Both the position numbers and the translations under genes were made by a program. Below the pieces are notes generated by a model. That model saw nothing but the letters and a program-made list of their open reading frames with translations, made no database searches and had not been told where the DNA came from. A stretch of DNA of 12,214 nucleotides. Source: Paludibacteraceae bacterium (GTDB taxonomy: Bacteria; Bacteroidota; Bacteroidia; Bacteroidales; Paludibacteraceae). Of this stretch, positions 1-6,639 are shown one piece after another; within the stretch, counting starts at the first letter, position 1, and each line of letters opens with the position of its first letter. The DNA is taken from assembly GCA_947445425.1 (NCBI GenBank), contig CANFFA010000029.1, positions 1 to 12,214 of the forward strand. The letters run 5' to 3'.

Positions 1-90
1 GCCAAGAACGCTAAGTTTAGAAGACGCAAAGTTCAGATATACAGTATGTGAATTTCTTTGCGTCTTAGCACTTTTGCATCTTTGCGTTCA
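1..90. repeat. imperfect inverted repeat of cgcaaag/cgctaag words
   Basis: Positions 21-31 (AAGACGCAAAG) are the exact reverse complement of 56-66. GCTAAG at 10-15 is matched by CTTAGC at 64-69, and a further TTTGCGTT lies at 81-88. These CGCAAAG/CGCTAAG words form a loose inverted repeat downstream of the minus-strand NlpC gene. From memory, intergenic clusters of such words are common in Bacteroidota genomes. The element may continue to the left of the window. No T-run follows, so it is not a classical terminator. Confidence 0.6.
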
Positions 91-143
91 AAAAATATTT
101 TTCGGAGTGAACGAAAAATACGATATTATATCTTTCCTATTAC

Positions 144-2447
144 TTATATCTCCTTCGGGAAAAGTACCAGCTTATCACCAGCATTCAATTGATCCTTTGA
201 TTTTTTGTTCCAAGATTTCAGATCTTCAATACTACAATCGTTATCTTGGGCAATAGAGAAATAGGATTCTCCTTTACGAACCTTATGTGAGATTTGTTTG
301 TGTTTCTTTGAGTTTGATGGGCTTGTTTTAGCCTCTTCAACGTGCTCAGCATAAACTTTCAAAGTTTGACCGCTCGATACTTTTTTAGAAGTCAATTGGT
401 TCAAGTTTTTCAGTTCATCTACACTTATATTGTGTGAATTGGCGATACTAGAAAGATTGTCACCTTTTTTAACTTTGTATTCAATGACTTTTTTTACTGC
501 TGCACTTTGACCTATCAAAATCTCTTGCCCTGCTTGCACATTGTTGTTGGTCAGCTTGTTTGCCGCTTTTAAATCCTCAACCGTAGTATTATTGTCCTTG
601 GCAATTGTAAACAAACTCTCCCCTTTTTTTACTTTGTAAGTAATGGTTTTAGGAGCAATTTCAGTTTTAGAAGCCACTGTTGCTACAGTAGCTTGTGTGA
701 TTTTAAGCTCTTGTCCTGCTTGTACATTGCTGTTGGTCAGTTTGTTTGCGGCTTTTAAATCCTCAACAGTTACATTATTATCCTTGGCAATGGTAAATAA
801 ACTTTCCCCCTTTTTTACCTTGTAAGCAATTGTTTTATGAACTATGTCAGCTTTTGTAGAAACTGCTGGTGCTAAGGCTTGGGTAATTTTCAATTCTTGT
901 CCAACTTTTACATAGTTCTTTGTCAGATTGTTCGCTGCTTTTAGATCCTCAACATTAATGTTATTATCCTTAGCAATCGTAAGCAAAGTTTCTCCCTTTT
1001 TTACCTTATAACTAATGGTTTTAGGAGCAATGTCTGTTTTGGCTGTTGTTGTGGTCGATGTAGTTGTTAGTTGCGTAATTTTCAGCTCTTGACCTACTTG
1101 TACATTGTTGCTTGTCAGTTTGTTTGCTGCTTTTAAATCCTCAACCGTAATGTTATTGTCCTTGGCAATTGTAAATAGGCTTTCTCCTTTTTTTACCTTA
1201 TAAGCAATTGTTTTTGGAGTGCTTTCAGCTTTGGTCATTGCAGGAACCACCAGAGCTATTTGTATGATTTTCAATTCTTGACCTACTTGAACACCATTGC
1301 CAGTCAGTTTATTAGATGCTTTTAGATCTTCAACAGAGATATTGTATTCTTTGGAAATGGTAAATAGACTCTCCCCCTTTTTAACTTTATAAGTAATGGT
1401 TTTGGGAGTTTGGTCTGTTTTTGAATTTGTGCTAGGATTTGTAGCAATTTGTGCAATAATCAATTGCTGACCCGACTGTACAGAGTTGTTTTTGAGGTGG
1501 TTGAAGGCTAGCAATTGATCAACAGTAACATTGTAGGTTTTAGAAATGCTAAACAAAGTCTCTCCTTTTTTTACAGTGTGTGTCGAAGTATTTGACAAAG
1601 CAGCTGAGTTTTCATCCTCTTCAGCATTTTCATTGTTGGCCAATTCTTTGGGTGCCGATTCAACAATCATCAACTTCTCTTCCTCCTTCACCTTCAATTT
1701 TTGATTACGGCTAATAGAGTTTTTCTTAATACCATTCATCTCTTTTAACTCAGCGATGGTCAAGTTAAATTTATCAGCAATAGAAGATAGAGTTTCTCCT
1801 CTTTTAACCTTGTGAAATTCTGCAGGAACTGTTTTACGGGTCTGTTGTACTTTACCAGCAAAAGGCATTGGAGCATTAAAATGGTCGGATTTAGGCATAT
1901 AAGCGTAATCCATAAGAGGATTACTACCCACCACGCGGTTGGCTTTTATAAAGCGGCGTGAATAATATGGATCCTCTGAATTAGAGATGGTTACGCCACT
2001 GTGCACGGCTGCATGAATGAATTCAAACTGTCCATTTTCTTTGGGCTTAACTACGATGCCCACATGACCCACACGGCTGCTTACCCCGCGTCCTGAAAAG
2101 AAAACAAGATCACCAGTTTTGATTTGGTTTCGATCTACGGTGTCAAATTGTTGTGCTTGATCTGAAGAGGAACGTTGTAAGTTATAACCAAAATTTCTGT
2201 AGACAAAGGAGGTAAAGCCAGAACAGTCAAAGGAATCGACTCCTGGCGAACCATAGCGGTAAGGAGTGTTGAGGAATATCTTTCCGAAATTAACAATAGA
2301 GTCAGAAAGCGATTCAGGAGTGAAGGAAATATAGTTAATTTTGACAGAATCCTTCGCCTCGGTAAGCTTGGATTTTGATTGGGCAGTAGTATAAGTGATG
2401 GAGAGTAAAAGTCCAAAAAAGGTAAATATGTTTTTCAAAAAAGGCAT
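144..2447 (-). CDS. secreted NlpC/P60 cysteine peptidase with nine LysM repeats
   Basis: Probable murein endopeptidase that cuts peptide stems of peptidoglycan outside the cytoplasmic membrane. Residues 1-22 form a signal peptide (basic start, hydrophobic core, TTA-QS cleavage site). The NlpC/P60 domain spans about 45-175: Cys75 in DSFDCSGF is the expected nucleophile, His128 in GHVGIVV the base, and His145 in FIHAA the third polar residue. Nine LysM domains follow, at about 212-253, 290-331, 353-394, 416-457, 480-521, 542-583, 604-645, 657-698 and 721-762, joined by Thr/Ala/Lys-rich linkers. LysM binds GlcNAc-containing glycans, so the tail should anchor the enzyme to murein. Nine copies is high; one to a few is usual. 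Copies 3-7 are nearly identical, pointing to recent tandem duplication. Catalytic role is inferred from motifs; a purely structural role is less likely because all three residues are present. It lies 156 bp downstream of the LD-carboxypeptidase and has its own candidate promoter. Confidence 0.93.
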   Translation of the reverse strand: MPFLKNIFTFFGLLLSITYTTAQSKSKLTEAKDSVKINYISFTPESLSDSIVNFGKIFLNTPYRYGSPGVDSFDCSGFTSFVYRNFGYNLQRSSSDQAQQFDTVDRNQIKTGDLVFFSGRGVSSRVGHVGIVVKPKENGQFEFIHAAVHSGVTISNSEDPYYSRRFIKANRVVGSNPLMDYAYMPKSDHFNAPMPFAGKVQQTRKTVPAEFHKVKRGETLSSIADKFNLTIAELKEMNGIKKNSISRNQKLKVKEEEKLMIVESAPKELANNENAEEDENSAALSNTSTHTVKKGETLFSISKTYNVTVDQLLAFNHLKNNSVQSGQQLIIAQIATNPSTNSKTDQTPKTITYKVKKGESLFTISKEYNISVEDLKASNKLTGNGVQVGQELKIIQIALVVPAMTKAESTPKTIAYKVKKGESLFTIAKDNNITVEDLKAANKLTSNNVQVGQELKITQLTTTSTTTTAKTDIAPKTISYKVKKGETLLTIAKDNNINVEDLKAANNLTKNYVKVGQELKITQALAPAVSTKADIVHKTIAYKVKKGESLFTIAKDNNVTVEDLKAANKLTNSNVQAGQELKITQATVATVASKTEIAPKTITYKVKKGESLFTIAKDNNTTVEDLKAANKLTNNNVQAGQEILIGQSAAVKKVIEYKVKKGDNLSSIANSHNISVDELKNLNQLTSKKVSSGQTLKVYAEHVEEAKTSPSNSKKHKQISHKVRKGESYFSIAQDNDCSIEDLKSWNKKSKDQLNAGDKLVLFPKEI
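513..1391 (-). repeat. tandem LysM-linker repeats, about 186-192 bp per unit
   Basis: This DNA encodes LysM copies 3-7 of the NlpC/P60 protein. Unit starts lie 63, 64, 62 and 62 codons apart. The cores share YKVKKGESLFTIAKDNN and VEDLKAANKLT with very few changes, and differ mainly in the linkers. The high similarity makes the block prone to gain or loss of whole units by recombination, which would stay in frame. Confidence 0.85.
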
Positions 2448-2479
2448 AGGCTGATATCATTCTCATTATTAAGATTGTA

Positions 2480-2508
2480 CAAAGTTAGCCTTTTTGAATA
2501 AAGACACA
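2480..2508 (-). promoter_or_regulatory. candidate promoter of the NlpC/P60-LysM gene
   Basis: On the minus strand, TAACTTTG (2487 to 2480) matches the Bacteroidota -7 consensus TAnnTTTG. A partial -33 element, TGTG against TTTG, sits 17 nt upstream. A transcript start near 2473 would leave a leader of about 27 nt before the ATG. It suggests this gene is not only read from the upstream operon. Confidence 0.5.
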
Positions 2509-2603
2509 GAATCTATTTTTTCTTTTTAACAAAAAAGGAGATTTGTTTTAGAACTAGATTTAACATTTCAGAAATAGTATTCATACTACCAATAGGGTAT
2601 TAA

Positions 2604-3497
2604 TCAGTATTTAAGCCTTACTTGGTCCTGGCCAACTTCTAGCAATACATTTGTGCCCAAAACCAAGGGCAAATTGTATTCCACATGTCCTGCTGGAAAG
2701 TTAAAACATACTGGATAGTTGTAATCAGATACAGCTTTGGAGATAATTTCATGCACGGTTTGCATCATGAGTGGGTCTTCTGTGTAATCACTAAATTGCC
2801 CGACCACCAAACCTGATAACTGCGATAAGACTCCACCAAACCTAAGGTTTTGAATCATTCTGTCTATTTTATATGGGTCTTCTCCAATATCCTCAATGAA
2901 TAGAATGGCATTTGCATAATCTAAATCATAACCAGTTCCACGCATTCCCATAAACACAGACAGATTGCCGCCGATGATTTTGCCTATGCTTGTTCCAAGT
3001 CTATTGAAAGGATTTGCTGCAAATGTAAATTGTGATAAATTGCCAAAGATGATACTTTTCAAATTCAAGAGTTGTTCAGCATCAGTTGCTAACTCAGTCA
3101 ATGGCTTTGCCATAGGCCCATGAATGGAGGCAATGCCCAGGTTCGTGATGGCATTGTGTAATATGGTAATGTCACTGAAGCCAATGAGCCATTTTGGATT
3201 TTTTTCAAAAGTAGAAAAATCAAGCTGATCAATAATCTGAGCTAAGCCATATCCGCCTCTGCTACAAAGTATTGCTTTAACTTCTGTATCGTCCAGAGCT
3301 TGTTGTAGGTCAGCAATACGTTGTTCTGGTGTAGCTGCAAATCGACCATAAGAACTGCGAGCAAATTTACCCTCACTCGCTTGTAATCCCCAAGAAGTCA
3401 AAGTCTTTTTTGCTCCATCAATATATTGTGGATCAATGGCTCCAGAAGGAGAAATGATGCGGATTTGGTCCTTGGGTTTTAGAAAGGCTGGGAGCAT
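2604..3497 (-). CDS. LD-carboxypeptidase, peptidase family S66
   Basis: Cytoplasmic serine peptidase that removes the terminal D-alanine from murein tetrapeptides (L-Lys or meso-A2pm to D-Ala bond) during peptidoglycan recycling. The 297-residue length is normal for the LdcA/MccF family. The S66 triad is visible: Ser108 in GFSDIT, Glu202 in FIEDIGEDPYKIDR, and His271 in FPAGHVEYN. Other family signatures are ISPSGAI near 15-21, SRGGYG at 79-84 and GGNLS at 176-180. There is no signal peptide, as expected for the cytoplasmic enzyme. The ATG lies 26 bp after the dgt stop codon, which fits co-transcription. Some S66 members (MccF) instead cleave microcin C-type acyl-adenylates; sequence alone does not exclude that, but recycling is the default reading. 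Confidence 0.93.
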   Translation of the reverse strand: MLPAFLKPKDQIRIISPSGAIDPQYIDGAKKTLTSWGLQASEGKFARSSYGRFAATPEQRIADLQQALDDTEVKAILCSRGGYGLAQIIDQLDFSTFEKNPKWLIGFSDITILHNAITNLGIASIHGPMAKPLTELATDAEQLLNLKSIIFGNLSQFTFAANPFNRLGTSIGKIIGGNLSVFMGMRGTGYDLDYANAILFIEDIGEDPYKIDRMIQNLRFGGVLSQLSGLVVGQFSDYTEDPLMMQTVHEIISKAVSDYNYPVCFNFPAGHVEYNLPLVLGTNVLLEVGQDQVRLKY

Positions 3498-3523
3498 GAG
3501 ATAGATATTTTAGAGTTGAACCA

Positions 3524-4849
3524 TTAAAGTGTAGGAATGCTCATTCCTGTAATTTTTCGATATAAATCGAGGGCGTAAATGTCTGTCATTCCAGAAATAT
3601 AATCTAAAACGGCTTGGATTTTACCAAAAGTAGTTGGACTTTGGATATCGAATTGCTCAGGGATGCGTTTCAGGAGCTGTTGTGAATATGCTTTATCAGG
3701 CGTTTGCACGGCTGTTACGATTTCGTCTAACAAGGTGGTGATGATTTTATATCCAGCAAGCTCAACGTCCAGAACTTCTGCCGACCTATAGATTTTTGCA
3801 AAAGCTGTTTTGGAACAAGTTTGATAGGCTGTTGCGGTTTCTGATGGTAGTTCTTTGATAAGGGTAGAAGTAAACGTCCCAGCTAAAATTGCTGCTTCAT
3901 TTTCCACAAAGACAGCAGAACATTGATCAATCAATTTACCAATAACAGAAGAGCGTAGGTAGGCAATCTGTTCATTTACATCCGTTACCATTTCCATGGT
4001 TTCCAGCATTCTTGTTTTTCGCTTTTCATCAAAGAAGCCAAAGAATAAGGCTTTTGTCTCGTCAGCCGTAAGGATTTTAAGCTTTTGAGCATCCTCAATG
4101 TCCATAATTTGGTAGCAAATGTCATCAGCTGCTTCTACTAGATAAACCAATGGGTGTCGTGCATAGCGATTTCCATTATCAGGTGCTTTTGGAATGCCTA
4201 ATTCTTCAGCAATTTTCTCGTAATCAAGAAGTTCGGAAGTAAAAAATCCGAATTTCTGTTTTTTTGGATCTGAATGAATAGAAGCATACGGATATTTTAT
4301 GATGGATGCCAAAGTGCTATAGGTGAGTACAAAACCACCAGGACGTCGGCCTTGGAATTGGTGCGTCAGCAATCGAAAAGCATTTGCATTTCCCTCAAAA
4401 CAAATACAGTCTTTCCACTCTTCTGGGGTCATCTTGTGTTCCAATTCCTGTCCTTTCCCTTCTGAGAAATACGTAGCAATTGCTTTTTCTCCAGAATGTC
4501 CAAAAGGAGGATTTCCCAAATCGTGTGCCAGACATGCCGCTGAAATGATAGCGCCAATTTCGTCTAAATATGGTGATGCTTCAATGCCTTTTTCTTTTAA
4601 CCTTTGCGCAACGCTATTTCCCAACGATCGCCCAACGCAAGCAACCTCTAGGCTGTGTGTTAATCTGTTGTGAACAAATACACTTCCTGGTAATGGAAAA
4701 ACTTGCGTTTTATTTTGTAACCTGCGAAAGGGAGCCGAAAATATCAAGCGGTCATAATCCCGCTGAAATTCAGTTCTGTCATCAGCTTTTTTAGCATGAT
4801 AAGCCTCCATTCCGAAGCGTTTGGTAGATAGTAATTGGTTCCAATTCAT
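3524..4849 (-). CDS. dgt: dGTP triphosphohydrolase (dGTPase), HD superfamily
   Basis: Hydrolyses dGTP (or other dNTPs in some family members) to the deoxynucleoside and triphosphate, and so helps set dNTP pools. The 441 residues carry the HD-domain metal ligands: His65 in NRLTHSLEVA, His109-Asp110 in CLAHDLGNPPFGHSGE, and an Asp in AADDICY (242-243). EGNANAFRLL (152-161) and YSTLASIIKYPY (177-188) are typical dGTPase segments. The N-terminus, with RTEFQRDYDRLIFSAPFRRL and KTQVFPLP, is also typical and supports the ATG chosen. The gene sits between the YgjP-like metallopeptidase (57 bp upstream) and the LD-carboxypeptidase (26 bp downstream), probably as the middle gene of a three-gene unit. 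A 20-bp palindrome lies in its 5' leader. Preference for dGTP over other dNTPs cannot be read from the sequence. Confidence 0.95.
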   Translation of the reverse strand: MNWNQLLSTKRFGMEAYHAKKADDRTEFQRDYDRLIFSAPFRRLQNKTQVFPLPGSVFVHNRLTHSLEVACVGRSLGNSVAQRLKEKGIEASPYLDEIGAIISAACLAHDLGNPPFGHSGEKAIATYFSEGKGQELEHKMTPEEWKDCICFEGNANAFRLLTHQFQGRRPGGFVLTYSTLASIIKYPYASIHSDPKKQKFGFFTSELLDYEKIAEELGIPKAPDNGNRYARHPLVYLVEAADDICYQIMDIEDAQKLKILTADETKALFFGFFDEKRKTRMLETMEMVTDVNEQIAYLRSSVIGKLIDQCSAVFVENEAAILAGTFTSTLIKELPSETATAYQTCSKTAFAKIYRSAEVLDVELAGYKIITTLLDEIVTAVQTPDKAYSQQLLKRIPEQFDIQSPTTFGKIQAVLDYISGMTDIYALDLYRKITGMSIPTL

Positions 4850-4872
4850 GGGTTTGTTTTTATTTGATGTAG

Positions 4873-4892
4873 AGACGCGGCGTGCCGCGTCT
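4873..4892. repeat. GC-rich perfect palindrome in an intergenic gap
   Basis: AGACGCGGC (4873-4881), a 2-nt GT centre, and GCCGCGTCT (4884-4892) form 9-bp perfect arms in otherwise AT-rich DNA, inside the 57-bp gap between the YgjP-like gene and dgt. No T-run follows on either side, so it is not a typical terminator. The left flank (TGTAGAG) is not mirrored on the right. From memory, palindromes of the type gtagagacgcggc/gccgcgtctctac are dispersed in Bacteroidota and cyanobacteria; if so, this is one copy with a decayed right flank. Confidence 0.75.
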
Positions 4893-4906
4893 GAATGGAT
4901 AGAGTA

Positions 4907-5614
4907 TTACGAAGGCATATGAAATCCCTTTAATTCAGCCCTTAATGCTTTGCTCTTATTATCAGTGACTTTGTCCATCCAGCGCCAAAAATTATCGCCG
5001 TGATTCATCTCTTTCGTATGGCATAGTTCGTGTAATAAGACATAATCGATCAAATGCGAAGGGAGGAGCATTAAATAAAGCGAAAGGTTGATGGTGCGAC
5101 TGCTGGAGCAACTTCCCCAGCGACTCTTACTCGACTGGATTTTTACATCTGAAAATGTAAAACCATGGATGTCTGCTAATTGTTTGAGTCGGTTGGGTAA
5201 TAATCTTTTGGCTTCCTTGCGAAGAAAATAGGAAATACCATTCCAGAAATGTTCCTGTGTTTCTTTGGTAGCACAGTCTGTACTCAAGGGAAATTCTATG
5301 CTGAGCACATTGCTTTTTAAAGCAAAATAGATATTTGTTCTGTCGGAAGCTTTGGCTTCCACTGTAAAAGTCAAAGTTTGAAGTTTGCTGTTTTCATCAA
5401 TAAAAATGGCACTTTGCTCAAGGCCTTTGGAGACTTGACCCTGTTTTTTGATGAGCTTCTCACGAATGGAATTAATGAATTTCATCGCATCCGCTTGTGT
5501 AGATCGGATAGGTAAACTAACTCTCAAGCCAGTACTGAGGATACGGACATTGATGTTTTTAGCCCGTTGGCTGGGTACAAATTCTATGGTCCCTAAATCA
5601 GGATCTGTAAGCAT
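4907..5614 (-). CDS. YgjP-like zinc metallopeptidase (DUF45 / M48-type)
   Basis: Predicted zinc hydrolase of the YgjP/DUF45 group; physiological substrate unknown. Of the 235 residues, about 155-210 carry the diagnostic signatures: SRWGSCSS (164-171) followed by INLSLYLMLLP, then the HExxH zinc site HELCH (His195, Glu196, His199) and a third likely ligand His205 in NHGDNFW. The N-terminal half has the beta-rich look of the family (RAKNINVRILSTGLRVSLP). No signal peptide or membrane segment is seen, so it is probably cytoplasmic. It is first in the minus-strand block, with a TAnnTTTG element 53 bp before its ATG, and is followed after 57 bp by dgt. The zinc-hydrolase fold is a firm call; a peptidase function is inferred from the motif. 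Confidence 0.9.
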   Translation of the reverse strand: MLTDPDLGTIEFVPSQRAKNINVRILSTGLRVSLPIRSTQADAMKFINSIREKLIKKQGQVSKGLEQSAIFIDENSKLQTLTFTVEAKASDRTNIYFALKSNVLSIEFPLSTDCATKETQEHFWNGISYFLRKEAKRLLPNRLKQLADIHGFTFSDVKIQSSKSRWGSCSSSRTINLSLYLMLLPSHLIDYVLLHELCHTKEMNHGDNFWRWMDKVTDNKSKALRAELKGFHMPS

Positions 5615-5666
5615 ATTTTATGGAATGAATAGGTCTAGGTGAACAGTTTTTGAAATCTTTTAAGTA

Positions 5667-5674
5667 CAAAGATA
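5667..5674 (-). promoter_or_regulatory. candidate -7 element upstream of the YgjP-like gene
   Basis: TATCTTTG on the minus strand (5674 to 5667) matches TAnnTTTG. It would give a leader of roughly 45 nt before the ATG at 5614. I see no TTTG -33 element at the usual distance, so the call rests on the -7 match and its position. Confidence 0.4.
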
Positions 5675-5717
5675 CATTTTTTTGTCTACTATAGGTGGGT
5701 TTATTCTTATAAATGAA

Positions 5718-5725
5718 TAACTTTG
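5718..5725 (+). promoter_or_regulatory. candidate -7 element upstream of the LolD-like ABC gene
   Basis: TAACTTTG on the plus strand matches TAnnTTTG and lies 101 bp before the ATG at 5827. It is divergent from the minus-strand element at 5667-5674, with 43 bp between them. No TTTG -33 element is visible at 17-19 nt. The long leader is AT-rich and has no obvious structure. Confidence 0.4.
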
Positions 5726-5826
5726 TGGAAAAATTAGTGGATTGACAAATGTGCTTATAATCAGGCATAAATGACTACAAACAATGGCTGTTGTCCCTGT
5801 ATTAATGACTATAATGATATAATAAT

Positions 5827-6477
5827 ATGATTCAAGCAACAAATATAAAAAAAAGTTTTGGTACGCTTGAGGTTCTCAAAGGGGTAGATTTGCAAGTTGC
5901 AAAAGGAGAGATTGTCTCTATCGTTGGCCCTAGTGGTGCTGGCAAGACGACTTTGTTACAGATTCTAGGAACACTTGACAAACCAAATAACGGAACTGTT
6001 CAAGTTGATGGTATTGATTTTAGCAAGTTGGGAGAGAAAGACTTAGCTAAGTTTAGGAACCAACACATTGGCTTTATATTTCAATTTCACCAATTACTAC
6101 CAGAGTTTACAGCGCTGGAAAATGTGATGCTACCGGCTTTCATTGCCAAAAAAGATGCAAAAGAGGTCACTCAAAGGGCGAAAGAATTGTTGAATTATCT
6201 ACAACTTTCGGACAGGATGGAGCACAAGCCCAGTGAACTTTCAGGTGGTGAAAAACAAAGGGTGGCAGTTGCCAGGGCATTGATTAATAATCCTTTACTG
6301 ATTCTAGCAGATGAGCCTTCCGGAAGTTTGGATTCGAAGAACAAGGAAGAACTTCACAAATTACTTTTTGATTTGAGAGCCAAATTTGGATTAACCATAG
6401 TCATTGTTACACATGATAAAGAACTAGCAGCACTTTCGGACCGTGTGATTGAGATGCGCGATGGTCAGATTGTTTAG
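5827..6477 (+). CDS. ABC transporter ATP-binding protein, LolD/MacB-type
   Basis: ATPase subunit of an ABC complex of the lipoprotein-release (LolCDE) or MacB-like type, acting on the cytoplasmic face of the inner membrane. All nucleotide-binding motifs are intact in 216 residues: Walker [10 protein letters not shown] (34-42), Q-loop Gln86 in FIFQFHQL, signature LSGGEKQR (138-145), Walker B LLILADEP (157-164), D-loop SGSLDS, and switch His196 in VTHD. The run [16 protein letters not shown] (88-103) is typical of LolD. No permease (LolC/LolE or FtsX-like) is adjacent, so its partner is encoded elsewhere. LolD is the most likely identity, but related ATPases (MacB-type, FtsE) look similar and I leave the symbol blank. 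The start follows an AT-rich leader with no Shine-Dalgarno sequence. Confidence 0.92.
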   Translation: MIQATNIKKSFGTLEVLKGVDLQVAKGEIVSIVGPSGAGKTTLLQILGTLDKPNNGTVQVDGIDFSKLGEKDLAKFRNQHIGFIFQFHQLLPEFTALENVMLPAFIAKKDAKEVTQRAKELLNYLQLSDRMEHKPSELSGGEKQRVAVARALINNPLLILADEPSGSLDSKNKEELHKLLFDLRAKFGLTIVIVTHDKELAALSDRVIEMRDGQIV

Positions 6478-6639
6478 ATCTATCATTGATTTTGGTTAAA
6501 ATTAAGAACCGAATCAACATTTTAGACCTCAAAAGGGTTTTATTTCTATTGAAGATGAAGCTCAATCTATACAAGACTAAGCTTTAATATATTTAGCGCT
6601 TACCATTTCACACCAAGCGTCCATTTTAATAATTCTATT

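Noticed and set aside
513..1391. Regular repeats that might suggest a CRISPR array
   Set aside because: The units are about 190 bp, encode LysM domains in one frame, and lack the short repeat and unique spacer pattern.
4323..4673. Plus-strand open frame of 116 codons inside dgt
   Set aside because: It is antisense to the HD metal-binding part of a clear dGTPase and shows no domain of its own.
6588..6595. TATATTTA as a -7 element of the TPR gene
   Set aside because: It differs from TAnnTTTG at the last position and has no -33 partner in this AT-rich stretch, so the match is not better than chance.
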